The notes beneath the pieces are model-generated. The model saw only the letters and a list, made by a program, of their open reading frames with translations. It was not told where the DNA came from and made no database searches. This document shows positions 10,449 to 21,736 of a DNA stretch of 64,000 bases, piece by piece. A program made the position numbers and the translations under genes. Origin of the DNA: Hofstenia miamia. Its lineage: Eukaryota > Xenacoelomorpha > Acoela. The stretch lies in the NCBI GenBank assembly GCA_004352715.1, contig SCFE01000006.1, positions 1,467,628-1,531,627 of the forward strand, in the 5' to 3' direction. Every line of letters starts with the position of its first letter. The first letter of the stretch is position 1.

Positions 10449-10685
10449 CTATGCGGCAATGTAATTTAACATGTGGGAACCAGAATTTAGAGTAAAAATA
10501 TAGTCGAATGGAATATTTTTAAGTAAATTTTCCATGATTTCATCTGAATAGTTTTTGAAATCCCTAGCATAAATCGTTTTAAATTTAGATAACTTAGCAT
10601 TATGTGTACTAATATAAATGCAGAGTGCATGATCACTGAAAGATTCGAGGATTAAGGGTTTATATATAGTTTCTGAATTACACAA
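10449..10685 (-). pseudogene. LINE endonuclease C-terminal fragment
   Basis: The 78-codon frame contains S-D-H-A-L-C-I-Y, the last catalytic motif (S-D-H) of the AP-like endonuclease of LINE ORF2. It belongs to the element at 8079-11210. Upstream pieces of the same domain (T-E-T-W-L, R-G-G-G) are visible in another frame near 11000-11150. Confidence 0.6.
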
Positions 10686-11216
10686 AAAATCATATAATGT
10701 CTTTCTTCTAGTGATAGTCTGAGTGTTGATAATTTTTAAGTTATAAATAGCGCATAGTTAATTCAATACATTTTTTTTTCATAAAAACTGAAATAATTTA
10801 TATTAAAGTCACCTAATATGTTTAGGGAATAGTTATTATTAGGAATATTTGAAATTTAATTGCATTTAAACTTTATATATTCTACAAGAAAATTCTTATT
10901 TGGATTATAAGTCACATTAATTAATTCATGTTCGGAGGAATTTGTAGGTGATTTAATGTCAATCCATAAAGATTCAAAAACAGAATGATCGGAATTCAAG
11001 ATTTTTTTCGTATTGGATTTAATTTTTTTGGTACAGTAATCATAAGGCCACCACCTCTACTATCCCTATTTTTAACAAAAACATCAAAAATTGCGGGGTC
11101 TGGATTAAACAAATTTGGATTAATTTCGTTGTTTAACCAAGTTTCTGTATATTGATAATTGAATTTGAACGAAATTGAGTTGCAATTTTAAGAAAGTGAT
11201 TTCTATTTGAATATTT

Positions 11217-11241
11217 GATGATAATAACAATAATAATAATA
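11217..11241. repeat. (TAA)n tract at the junction of two retroelements
   Basis: ATAATAACAATAATAATAAT lies exactly between the 5' side of the minus-strand LINE and the start of the plus-strand R4/Dong-like copy. Confidence 0.8.
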
Positions 11242-12226
11242 AGGAGCAGAAGGGATGTAGGACAAAGACAAGAGGATGCAAAGATCAGTTGTTGATAGAC
11301 CAGGCAGTGGTGGAGAATTGTAAAAGAGGGAAGACAAACTTGCCAATCGCATGGATAGACTACAGGAAGGCATATGATATGACAGCATTTGACATAAGTG
11401 AGTATTGAAGACGTTAGAGGCTAATGGAGTTTCACAGAAACGGGTTGAGTTTCTAGAGAGGGAGATGGGAAAGTGGCAGACTGAGATAGATGGGCATAGG
11501 TTGAGGTTTAGACGGGGTATATTCCAGGGAGACAGCTTAGCGCCACTACTGTTTGTAGTTAGCTTAATACCTATAACAGAAAAGATAAAGGAGACAGGCA
11601 TAGGGTATAAGATGGAGAAGAATGGTAGAGCAGTGAGTCACCTGTGGTACATGGACGACCTGAAGATGTATGCTAGTTCAAGGAAGATGTTGCAGAAGCA
11701 AGTGGAGACATTGGAGAAGGCAAGCAGAGATTCAGGGTTAGAGTTTGGATTAGGAAAGTGCGCAGCAGTGACGATGACTAGAGGCAAGTGTGTGGATGGG
11801 GAGGGTTTGAGGACAAGCAGTGGGGTAAGATTGAGGAAGTCAAAGAGGGGTACAAGTACTTAGGTGTGATAGAGAAAGATAGAACAGATCACGAGGAAAT
11901 GAAGATGAAGCTAAGGAAAGAATACAAGAGGAGAGTAAGGAAGGTACTAAAGAAGTCAGCATTGAATTGGCAGAACAGCATTTAATACGTGGGCGATACC
12001 AGTGTTGAAATTTTCAGCAGGAATGGTTAGGTGGAACAAGAATGAACTGAGGGAATTAGGGAGGGAGACAAGGAAGATACTAGCAGGAGAGACAGCATTT
12101 AACTTAAATGGAGATGTTGATAGGTTGTACATCGCAAGGCATAAAGGAGGGAAAGGACTGTTAAGTGTGGAGGAAACTGTAGAAGCAGAAGCACTAGGGG
12201 TAATGAATAAATTTACATTCAAATAG
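11242..12226 (+). pseudogene. R4/Dong-like (RLE-type) reverse transcriptase, 5'-truncated
   Basis: The frames at 11242-11400, 11405-11863, 11788-11985 and 12002-12226 form one protein. In order: D-Y-R-K-A-Y-D-M (first catalytic aspartate), G-I-F-Q-G-D-S-L-A-P-L-L-F, W-Y-M-D-D (catalytic YMDD), E-F-G-L-G-K-C-A, Y-L-G-V, then the C-terminal L-Y-I-A-R-H-K-G-G-K-G-L-L-S-V-E. This block order and the F-Q-G-D-S motif are those of the R2/R4/Dong group. The copy has at least three frame breaks, lacks the 5' half, and stops at 12226 before the restriction-like endonuclease. Its end lies 15 bases from the stop codon of the neighbouring TMEM115-like gene. A (TAA)n tract precedes it. Confidence 0.8.
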
Positions 12227-12241
12227 ACAACAAAATACAAT

Positions 12242-13160
12242 TTATGATTGGCTGGCTTTGCGGTGATTAGAACTTTCTACAATAACTGTTTGTAAGTCTG
12301 TACTGGTATTGATTTCCGATTCTTCCTTATCGAGCGTGGGCCACGTCTGTGAGGAGCATGCCTCAGTTCCATCTTGCTTATTCAAACGTTCTGAAAGTGC
12401 CTTCAACGCTAACTGTCGTCTTCTATCATAATCAGCTCGTTCAGCAGGAGAAACTGTCAATGTAATACCAGAGGAACCACTAACATTATATCTTTTTGCA
12501 ATTTTTTTGCAGATGCCCAAACGAGTAAGTAGCACATAGATACCATTGCTCATAAAGGCAACGAAGGGTTGAGCAATCTCTGGAAAAAATGAAGCAAATG
12601 TGAAACCATCAGAAAAAAACACAAATAAATCCAGTTGATCATTAAATGGACAAAAGTCAGCAACGGAAGCGTAGAAACCACCTCCTCAAGCATCAGTTGT
12701 TTCAAAGTAACAAATACTGCAGCAATAAATGCGAAATTACCACTAATTTTAACAGCAAATATAAAATCGATATTCCCAACAAACATGTAAGCAATGAGAT
12801 GAAACATTGTTACCCATAATCCACTGATTACAGTAGTAATCAAATAAAAAAGCAAAACTTCTAAGGAACCCCATAGCGGTGATATGACTTTACCAACGAC
12901 AAAAAGTACAACAAAATTGATTAACAAAGAATAGAAATGAGCTTCAATCAACGAATATGTAAAAAGAGCCCATATTTTAAAATTTGGTAGTAAAGTCCCA
13001 GGAGTAATGTATAGCACGTCCACAAAATTTGTAAAAGAGAGGAAATAGCCTAAGAGCATCTGCACATATAAAAACTTTATAAAAATACCAAACGAGATAA
13101 ATGAGTCCAATATACCGCGCAAGGAGAAATCGGAGCCTGCTAATCCAGGCAAAAGTTTTC
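12242..13160 (-). CDS. TMEM115: TMEM115-like Golgi membrane protein, frame-disrupted
   Basis: The product belongs to the TMEM115 (DUF1751, rhomboid-like fold) family of Golgi multi-pass proteins, linked to retrograde Golgi-ER traffic. Frame 13245-12550 shows the hallmark ITPGTLLPNFKIWALFTYSL, then S-P-L-W-G-S-L-E and A-Y-M, with about six hydrophobic segments. Frame 12622-12242 continues with F-A-S-F-F-P-E-I-A-Q-P, G-I-C-K-K-I-A-K-R-Y and the cytosolic RRRQLALKALSERLNKQ plus an acidic W-P-T-L-D motif. The frames meet at a T7 run (12613-12619) and differ by one base. Some 25-30 residues expected between the last membrane span and W-I-Y-L are absent. TTTAG just before 13160 looks like an intron acceptor, so the first exon is upstream and not identified. 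It is either a real gene with a homopolymer error or a recent pseudogene. Confidence 0.75.
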
Positions 13161-13290
13161 CTAAATGTACAAAATTATTCTTGAAATCACACCAATTACC
13201 TAAATTAATAAAACAAATATTGAGATTGTTAATCAAAAAGATCAAACTTCAAATTTTTAGTAGGCAGAATTTATATTTTTCAACTATTAC

Positions 13291-13390
13291 CAGGGACCGT
13301 AAAAATAGGTTTTAACCTAAAACCACCTAATTTCACCTATTTTACCAAATCTAAGATCAGTATAAGTATTATTTCTTGGAAATACGTGTA
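13291..13390 (+). repeat. hAT-like terminal fragment
   Basis: CAGGGACCGTAAAAATAGG at 13291 is a typical hAT-like end. It is followed by the palindromic subterminal motif AGGTTTTAACCT and repeats of ACCTA. The other end is missing: the sequence is cut by the 'n' at 13391. Confidence 0.4.
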
Positions 13391-13391
13391 N

Positions 13392-13422
<31 letters not shown>
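13392..13422. repeat. (TA)n microsatellite beside a contig join
   Basis: A TA tract immediately after the 'n' at 13391. The repeat probably caused the assembly break. Confidence 0.9.
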
Positions 13423-13427
<5 letters not shown>

Positions 13428-13439
13428 CAAAATCAATAA

Positions 13440-14374
13440 ATATGCGCAATTACTTAAAGAGCGCTATTTTTAGATATACGGATTCCATGTAATTGATTGG
13501 AAATGCCTAATAACGATTGCTTTTTCAATAAGTAATCCTTAATTTTTTTTCTTAAAATGCTTATAAGTTTGTTCGATTTTTGTAGTAACATTTAGATTAT
13601 TCCACAATGCGCAAGAATTAAATGTAAAAGAGTCCTGAAAGGTTAATTTTACTGAAAATTTTATTTGTTCGTTGATTGATCTGAATATATTGTTGCAGAA
13701 AATTCAGAGAACTACATTAATTTATAAACTTATGAGTTAAACACAAAGATTGCTACTGAATAGAATAAAGTGGAGATAAAAAATTATAAGATGATCCAAG
13801 TTCATTGACTGATTTAGTGATCTTAAGGCCCAATTATATATTCTTGCTAAGGATGACCTATTGTGAGCGTTTTTACTTTGAAGTAAAAAATAATAATTGA
13901 CTTAAAACAAATAAGTGTATTATGTATGAAATGATTTCCCCATATGCCTAAGATGAAATAAGCATTTTACACCAGGTCAGTTATTCGCAATTTTAAGGAA
14001 AGGAATCTATCAAATTTCATTTCTGTGTCGATCACTACTCCTAGATAATTAACGGAATTGTTTTGCTTAATTTCATTATCACATATCGTAATATAATTAT
14101 TTTCGGAAATTTTTTTATGATCTTTCGGTGAAAAGATGATAAATTGTGTCTTATCTGCATTAATTTTCAATTTATTTATATTAAAATATACAATTATGGC
14201 TTCGATATCTTTAGTTAATTGTCTGATCGCTTCGTAAGGATTTTGATCTGTTCTTAGTAAACATGTATCATCAGCATATTGATATATGGCTCCATTAAGA
14301 ATTGTTTCGGAAATATCATTCAAATAAAGAGAAAACAATATGGGTCCTAATACAGTTCCTTGGGAAATGGACAA
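13440..14374 (-). mobile_element. CR1/Jockey-like LINE fragment
   Basis: Frame 14374-13967 holds Q-G-T-V-L-G-P-I-L-F-S-L-Y, the catalytic Y-A-D-D, the N-K-L-K-I-N-A-D-K-T block and N-Y-L-G-V. It is the same family as the LINE at 8079-11210. Below 13967 the C-terminal tail continues in broken frames to about 13440. Everything 5' of the Q-G motif is missing; Penelope-like sequence starts directly at about 14380. Confidence 0.75.
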
Positions 14375-14379
14375 AGATC

Positions 14380-14827
14380 GTTCCTATATTTACATCTTTT
14401 AAAACTAAAGATATGTTCCAAAATAAAGATCCTATTCCAAAGATTTAGTTATCTTCTTTGGTGTACAATTATAAATGTTATGATTGCGAAAAATCACATT
14501 TGGTAACAAGAATGAAGGACCATATTAACTGAGATCTAAGATCAGAAATATTTATGAATGAACACCAAGCTAAAGAAAGAATTTTTACATACAACTAAGA
14601 ACACAACATCCTAAAATAGGCGAAGCTTTAATCATCAAGCAAACAAAGAAACATCAATTACTAAATAAGCAACAAAGCATGATAACATTAAAATTATTGT
14701 AGTGTGCATGCAGTAATTTTGTATTATTATAGTGTTGTCAATTGTAAATATTTATTTCCCCGCATATTTGTTATTGATGATGATTTTTATAATCGAAACC
14801 GGTCTATATTTTTCATAGCGTTTAAAA
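14380..14827 (+). mobile_element. Penelope-like element 3' remnant
   Basis: Broken frames show K-D-P-I-P-K-I, V-Y-N-Y-K-C-Y-D-C-E, R-M-K-D-H-I-N and H-P-K-I-G-E-A-L-I-I-K-Q, the GIY-YIG and C-terminal pattern of Penelope-like proteins. The untranslated end contains 'aaccggtctatatttttcat' at about 14797-14816. It closes at a (TA)n tract. Confidence 0.6.
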
Positions 14828-14854
14828 ATATATATATATATATATATATATATA
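14828..14854. repeat. (TA)n microsatellite
   Basis: A TA tract of about 27 bases directly after the Penelope-like tail. Confidence 0.95.
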
Positions 14855-15068
14855 GTAAATAATAGTTGTTTTGAAAAACCCACAATGTAAATGCATGCAT
14901 TTGGAATTCAATTCTATTCAAATTAACCCAATATAGACCAAATGCGTTCCTCAGGGACATTAGAAAAACATTGATGTTATAAATATAATCAGAATGTGTT
15001 TTTCACATGTGGTTATTAAATGAATGGGACACAACTGTGGCTACATAAGACGAGTGCAGTTATTCGTA

Positions 15069-15096
15069 TTTATATATATATATATATATATATATT
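15069..15096. repeat. (TA)n microsatellite
   Basis: A TA tract of about 28 bases. Confidence 0.95.
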
Positions 15097-16999
15097 GCAA
15101 CAATTTTTTCTTCTATCAATTTTGAGGACCCCTGGTCTCAATTTACAACCAGTTAATTTTAGCGCATTATTTGTATATTGCATAAATAGTACCAGCAATT
15201 ATAATGTAATTATTTTATTTTAATGACCCGATTTAAAACCTAGTAAAATTTATATACATAAATTAATTTGTAAGTACATTGGAAGTAAAATATAATCGAT
15301 TTAAAACATAACTGCTACTATGCGGCAGAGTAACAGATTCCCGCAAATTGAATCTGAAGAGCCATCGCAATGTATTTTACTGAACGAGTATTACTTCGTT
15401 GAGTTAAACAGCGCCAGGTTCAAGTAATGTGATGAAATATTAGTGAAGATCAACAAAAATACTAGTATGTATATAAACAAGCTCTGAATACTATACAAAA
15501 AAATTTCCTGAAGCTCTGTACATAACTTGGTAAGGATGTTGTTTTAAATAAACTCTGGTTATTGTTTTGAATTGAAAAAGGTAATTTCTTTATATAAACG
15601 CTCATCAAGTTCACTAAAATTAAATATTACTGGCGAATTCTCCTTGATTGATCTAGTCTTCGAGGTTTTCTTCCTTTTGACAATTAGAGATGTGCATATA
15701 TCACATAAGTAAACCGAGTGTTAATTATGATTGCATAAACGCTCCTAATGATGGCCACAAGAAAAGCGCAATTCAATACAACGCCAAATTAACACTGAAT
15801 GGTTATCCAAGGAACTTGCAGTTTTCACTAGCGTCTTCGAAGTGCAATAAATCTATCAAATGTACGCTCTTTAATATAGAAAAGCTAGTTGAACACTTTA
15901 ATTCCTTTTTGCAATTTGCAGTGAAACATCAGTTATATTTTAGTTTTTGACTTCATGTAATTACAAGCAACGATATAACATTGAGTAAGATATCTCTGAC
16001 GTATAAATTATTTCTCTAAAGCACCACTGGAAGAAAAATTAATGATAAAATGATAATGCTATACTGAAGAACAATAACCTTAATCCCAATACTGCCCTAC
16101 TCTAGTGTCTAGCTCATTAAGCTTCAAGATATCTCACTAGTCTGCAATTTGCTTTTCAAGTTAAATCTGGCCTCTATTAGTCAGGGCTCAAAAGTTTCCA
16201 AAATTCTTACCAATTTTAACTCTAAAGCAATTCTCTATTAGTGATTTCTTGAGGATATTGGTGTATGTATTTCTATACATAGATTTGTCACTAATAACCA
16301 TGTTTGATTCTTCTTTGCCGGTTTGGTAAATACGTGTTTTTGGATTATGAATATAATTGAAATAATTCTTAATAAAGTAACTAAATTCTTTCAAAATTTA
16401 TCAATTTTGATGAAAAGTAACATTTTGAATAATGTTTTTAGTTAAATGTGAAATTATATTCTAAAAATTATTCGATACCATAATATAATAATGTATTATT
16501 GCAGGGATTCACGCATTCCCGTCTTGCCATTCAACTCTATAAAACTGTTCTCCATTTACAACAACTAATTGTTCTTATATACAAAGTCATTATCAACACA
16601 TTTACAAATAGTTGCTTAAAACTGAAAATACTAGACTGACCTATACTAACAGCCAGAAACATAACATAATAATAGCATCGTTTATTTACTACAATCTAAA
16701 AATGTAAACAATGAGTGAAACAAATACATGATAACGAATACAGGATCAATGAATTTTAGTGAAATTGGTCTGGTTAGGATAAATTGAATATAACGGGATA
16801 TTGTGAAGTTTGCAGTGCAGAACTGACGAGAGCGGAAAGAACTGGTAGTAGTATTCAATGAAGCTGATGAGAAGGCTTCGCTTAGTGAATAACCTCGCTC
16901 AATATCACATATTGAAGTTTGGAGCAGGAATAAATTATATGCTTACAATTAACAATTCGTTGAACTTTCTTTTAGGCAAAATAATTTTGTAAAGAAAAG
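15097..16999. other. AT-rich stretch, nothing recognised
   Basis: Short open frames at 15690-15950 (+) and 16188-16394 (-) have no recognisable motif and AT-driven composition. No repeat ends, RNA genes or splice-linked coding segments were identified. Confidence 0.45.
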
Positions 17000-17000
17000 T

Positions 17001-17021
17001 AATAATAATAATAATAATAAT
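17001..17021. repeat. (AAT)7 microsatellite
   Basis: It lies 12 bases downstream (on the minus strand) of the stop codon of the 7TM-like remnant, in the position a LINE-type (TTA)n tail would take. Confidence 0.9.
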
Positions 17022-17032
17022 GAAAGACTTTC

Positions 17033-17820
17033 TTAAGCCGATGAAGACAAACCAAAATTAAAATCAAGTTCTTCGGCAACTATAACAGTCACAGAAGATG
17101 AAGTAGAAGCGACGGATGAGTAAGCAAAGTGAGAGAACAAATCTGTAAAGAGCAAAGACATTAGAGATCTCTTGAAGTTCGGGTAGAGGAAAAAATCAAT
17201 AGCAGCTGGAGGATTAAAAGTCAGAAGGATATTAACAGAAGCATAAGCATAATTAAAAACGACTATAGAGAACATGGTAAACACCATCAGAACGAGTAGA
17301 ATGAGAAAATTATAAAATCAAATGGATTGAGGTCCACTTACGAGTCAGTAAACGATTGAAAAGGAGGAGATTACGAAATGGAGCAATAACGAGAGAATTT
17401 AAGAAGTGTAGGGCAAGGGAGAAATCCATTTGACAACATGCTTCTAGAACCTTTCAATAGAGTGGAACAGGCCACAAAGAGACAAGCATAAAGAAACGAA
17501 CAAGGAGCTTCACAACAAACGAGGTATTAAAGCAAACATTACAAAAGAGGGCTAAGAGCGAGGAATTAGCCTTGCAGAGACGCAAGAGCACATGTCCAAT
17601 TCAAATTTGCAGAGAGTTGAAATCCAAGATGAGTAACATGAATATAAAAGTTCACTGGGAAGGCAGATTGGGCTAAAATCAGGATGGTCAACAGAAGACC
17701 GAGGAGACAAAACTGCAATGTCAAATGAGATATTGGAGGCAAAACTAACCGCGGAATTCAAAAATTGCAGTGTAGTTGGTGATATGAGAAGAGATTGAGA
17801 ATGCCGTTAATGATAACAAG
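17033..17820 (-). pseudogene. Multi-membrane-span protein remnant, possibly a 7TM receptor
   Basis: Minus-strand pieces in changing frames are rich in hydrophobic spans: around 17700-17600 (L-L-L-T-I-L-I-L-A-Q, then F-Y-I-H-V-T-H-L-G-F-Q-L and W-T-C-A-L-A), around 17560-17460, and 17287-17033 (N-I-L-L-T-F-N-P-P-A-A-I-D-F-F-L-Y, then P-N-F-K-R-S-L). The last piece recalls TM7 and the following basic helix of rhodopsin-like or nematode-type chemoreceptors. There is no single frame, no ATG-to-stop gene and no clear introns. The base composition is less AT-rich than the flanks. It could also be a multi-exon gene I failed to splice, or unrelated transposon sequence. Confidence 0.3.
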
Positions 17821-17821
17821 G

Positions 17822-18091
17822 CTACAACAAAAAGTCGTCTGATAAAACAGATTTCCGCAAACTTTTGCACTATGAGAATTTAATTTAAGGTTTGAATGAA
17901 TGAGGACTAAAGCAAACACTTTTCAATGACCATTATTGACCAACTTTAATGATTATGGAATAGAATGACGTTGATCAAATAGCATCTACCAGGATTTGTC
18001 TTTATTAAAACAGACATGACTAGTAGAAGCCCACTTAGGTGACATTCTCAAATTCTAATTTGGCGTCATTTGAAGATTTAATCAATAATGC
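17822..18091. other. Spacer, nothing recognised
   Basis: No motifs, coding frames or repeat ends seen. Confidence 0.4.
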
Positions 18092-18256
18092 AATTATTAG
18101 TGAAGTAATTAGTTAAGTCCGAGTTCAAGTTTAAATTTCATCAGGCGATTTTGTTGGTATCAGTTCCTTGTATATTGAATTATTAGTGAAGTAATTAGTT
18201 AAGTCCGAGTTCAAGTTTAAATTTCATCAGGCGATTTTGTTGGTATCAGTTCCTTG
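18092..18256. repeat. Tandem duplication, 86-bp period
   Basis: Copies at 18092-18170 and 18178-18256 are 79 bases each and appear identical. They are separated by TATATTG, which also occurs just after the second copy. No coding content. Confidence 0.9.
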
Positions 18257-18374
18257 GCTATATTGTATGTATGCACTAAATGGTCTGAACTTCAACGCAA
18301 GTTTTACTGGCCTACGTTTTAACATTTGTAATTTGTATTTAAGAAATAATTGAAGTTTCTTCTCAGTGCATACA

Positions 18375-18400
18375 ATTATTATTATTATTATTATTATTAT
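18375..18400. repeat. (ATT)n microsatellite
   Basis: An uninterrupted ATT tract. Confidence 0.9.
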
Positions 18401-19100
18401 CATAATGAAATATAGCATAATGTAGAAGTTTGTATAATATATTAAAAATAAGATTATATAATATGATATAGTTATAATGGAGAAATATTGATACATATAT
18501 ACAATTGCATCGTAAAGTATATAAGCATATACTTTATATTTGCCAAGCTTAGCACATACTTAACACAGTTCGTATATTTTGTCACCTAAGAAATCCTAGA
18601 TTGCAAGAAAAACTGAAGCAATTGCAAAAGTGTGTTATACGTAAGATGAAATTAGGATTGTTATACTATAGTTATATTTATCAAGAAATTTTCAGTTATC
18701 GGAAGCTAATTGAATTTAAACGCATTTGATATGTACCACGTATTTATAGATTTTTTCTTGCGTTATTCACTAAAATCATCTATTAAGGTCGAAAAATCCA
18801 TATTCCATTCTACATTACACTTAATTGATAACTTATAAATTATTTTGTCATTCTATGCATATGGTAGATCACAAATATCTTTTAATTATAACTTTAAAAA
18901 CCCTTATTTGTTGTAAATCATAGTGCGCATATTAGAGCATTTGCCCAAATGCAACTAACAATACAACGTTTGAATTCACATTGTGAAAGATTTAATTTTC
19001 GTACATTTCTAATAGCTTTTCTGTAATAATTGCTTCGGGCAGGCCCATGGCATTCGCCCCTTGTCACCCTCTCCTTCTCTTAAAGCAGGTATTGAAATTG
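18401..19100. other. AT-rich stretch, nothing recognised
   Basis: No open frame with a motif. It forms the flank of the LINE that ends at about 19101. Confidence 0.45.
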
Positions 19101-19114
19101 ATAATAATAATAAC
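19101..19114 (-). repeat. (TTA)n 3' tail of the LINE
   Basis: ATAATAATAATAAC on the plus strand, 8 bases from the ORF2 stop. Similar tails end the LINEs at 8079-8090 and 61919-61940. Confidence 0.75.
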
Positions 19115-19122
19115 ACGTTTAA

Positions 19123-21712
19123 TTATGAACGAGAAAGAAACAAAATTACAAATCCATAGAGAGCTATTTTTGTCATCTGGGGAATAAATTGTCGTTGACG
19201 AATATCCAAGCGACAGAAAGGTAGCTGAAATCTCCCAGATCGTGTTCTACCTGGAATGAGGTTGTGCAAGTGGTGGTCGGGTTTCATCATTGTAGTGAAG
19301 AGATTCAGAGAGGCTGCAGCTTGGCGAGCAGAGAAATCGAAAATAGAATTGGTGATGCCATAACCGTTTATAATCGATTCAGCTCTTTTAAGGATTCGAG
19401 TCACCTTGTCAAAAATAGTGACGGAGAGCTTGGCAAAGAGTGGTGAGCAGTAATCAAATGTGGAAACAATGCAGCACCTGTACAAATTAATTAATTCAGA
19501 TCTAGAGCACACACTGCGAAGTTGTCTGAGGATAGTGAGGCGACTGTTTGCTTTCTTTATAAGAATATCAAAGTGCTGAACCCACGATAGGTTCCTGCTG
19601 ATGGTAACACCTAGGATACGCAAATCATTGACTTCAGGTATCTCATCAAGCAACTCAAAGGAGTTGCGGTCCTTGAGCGTGATCAACATCTGTTGTGATT
19701 TATTATGATTTAAGAGCAAGCCGTTTTCTTTGCAATAAGAATTCATAAATTCCAGATCCCCACGAACAACTGAGACTGTAGCAGGCATCCTTTTGATTGT
19801 GGTGACATCGTCAGCATACTTAACCAGGAACGAAGGGGTGTTCAGGTCGGAAAAGTAAAGAATGAAAAGAAGAGGTCCAATTATTGAGCCTTGTGGAATT
19901 CCGCTGGTCACTGAGAAAGAAGCACTGGTACTTCCCGCATGAATTACCTTAAATGAGCGGTCTGTTAAATAGCTGGTGATCCACAAGACCAGACTCTCAT
20001 GAATGCTAAGAGAGCGCAATTTCGCTATCAGCTTATGATGAGGCACAGTATCAAAGGCTTTGCTAAGATCGAACGCCTGTACTAAAACTGAATCTCCTTC
20101 ATCAAGAATTTTGGTAATTTCATCAACAATGGAAATAAGAGCTGTGCATGTCGAACGCTTTTTGATGTAAGCGAATTGAGCTGTGTCAATGTGTTTCTGC
20201 AGGACATACCAAAGAGTCAGCAGCGCACATGATTCCAGGCACTTGGCAGGAACGGATAATAGCGAAATGGGTCGCAAGTCTTCAATAGTAGGGTGAGACT
20301 TCTTGGGAACCGGAACTATCTTAGCAATTTTCAATGAGGAAGGAACATATGATTGTGCCAAGGATTTGTTGATAATTTCAGTCAGCGGTTCAGCCAGCAA
20401 ATGAGCAGCATTTTTGTATAGCTTGTTAGGGATATTATCAGCACCAATCCCATACGATTTGACGGACTCCAAATACTTGAATACATATAATGAATTTATC
20501 TCCGCAAAGCGAGATTCATCAGAGTTAGAACAAACTGAAGGAGGTCGTCCCGAAGGGGACATATTTTTCTTAAATATCTTGCCGATAGCATCTAGTGCTT
20601 CAACCGGGGTCGTGAAGCCATTCATAATACTGGACAGAGACGATTTACGTGAGCCTCTGGTGAACGTGTCATACAGTTTCCAACTATCGTGGGCATCTTT
20701 TGCCCTTCGAAGGCAGAGCTTCTTACCATTGTTTACGGCACTTTTGAGTTTCTTGTTGTAATGATCGACTAGAGCGAAATTGCATTTTTCAAAGGCTTCC
20801 TGCTTCTTCAATTGCAGTTCTCGGACTACATTCGTCATCCAGGGAGGGTCATGGTCTTTGTGAGTGACGTTCCTTATTGGAATAACGGAGAATGCTTTCT
20901 GAACGCTGTTATTGAAGGCATCTAATTTATCTTCGATATCATCGAAAGAACTCACCAGTTCAGAGACTTTTTGCGTTTCTAGAGCAGCAATGAAAGCGCG
21001 GACGTTACTGCGACGGAGATCCGCACAAGGAACTAGAACTTCGCAGTTGGGGATTGAATTTAGAGGGAGGGCAAGACAGCCAAAATGGTCGGAAGACCCA
21101 AGGGGAGCCAGCATTTCTGTCTTACTGTAGAAACTCACCTGGTACCGGGGAACAAGCACCACATCAAGTTTAGAAGTCCGCGTGGTATTTTCAACGAATA
21201 GGTTGACCAAGTCAAAGGAAGAACACAACTCTGATAAATAGTACTGTATGAATTTGCTGTTCAGATCACCAGTAATAATGACGTTACGAAGTGGGACATC
21301 AAGCAACACCTTGTCAATACTATCGACAATGTGATCAAATACATGTTTGTACTTAGAGCTGTTCAAACTAGGGGGAATATACAGAGAACAGAATAAGCAA
21401 CCAGCACTCTCGCAGTCAATAAGAACAATTTCAATGTCATCAAGGTAACTAGTCGGAATATGCGAAAACGTCTCCATTGACCGGTTTATCCAAACTGCTG
21501 CACCACCACCAAGCTTACCCACACGGTCGCAGCGAATAACAGGGTGATAGTTTGAGATGCTGTAGTACTGAGTTGTCATCTTCAGTAAACCACGTCTCGG
21601 ATACGGAAATAAAAGTGGGGTTATTGTTTGCTGCTACAATGCGTAACTCATCAATTTTGTTCCTTATTGATCTGGCATTCATGGACAAAACAGAAGGACT
21701 AGAGGGAATCAC
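19123..21712 (-). CDS. LINE ORF2: AP-type endonuclease plus reverse transcriptase, one frameshift
   Basis: About 860 codons. The endonuclease starts in one frame (21712-21515): S-M-N-A-R-S-I-R-N-K-I-D and S-E-T-W-F, the catalytic asparagine and glutamate. It continues in the second frame (21579-19123): G-G-G-A-A-V-W, T-G-D-L-N-S, S-S-D-H-F. The reverse transcriptase has D-L-R-P-I-S-L-L, F-D-L-S-K-A-F-D-T-V-P, G-I-P-Q-G-S-I-I-G-P-L-L-F and the catalytic K-Y-A-D-D. The C-terminal region has the usual L-R-I-L-G-V-T-I-S and a cysteine-containing thumb. The only disruption seen is a one-base shift around 21560-21590 inside the endonuclease. The reaction is nicking of target DNA and copying of the element RNA from the nick. 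The exact start is uncertain because no ATG precedes S-M-N-A-R. Confidence 0.85.
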
Positions 21713-21736
21713 ATCTATATCGGGTTGCTGGGATAG

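Larger units (their letters stand above)
8079..11210 (-). mobile_element. CR1/Jockey-like LINE, decayed, interrupted by a misplaced contig
   Basis: Reading on the minus strand from about 11150 there is an AP-type endonuclease (T-E-T-W-L; later S-D-H-A-L near 10640), then the reverse transcriptase, then a C-terminal tail and an untranslated end that closes with (TTA)n at 8079-8090. The part 8386-8721 does not belong to it: 8333-8385 is repeated exactly at 8722-8774, so the real element runs from 8722 straight into 8385. Numerous stops and shifts make it inactive. Confidence 0.72.

Noticed and set aside
12002-12240. Minus-strand frame 11956-12240 as a gene
   Set aside because: It is the shadow of the R4-like reverse transcriptase C-terminus.
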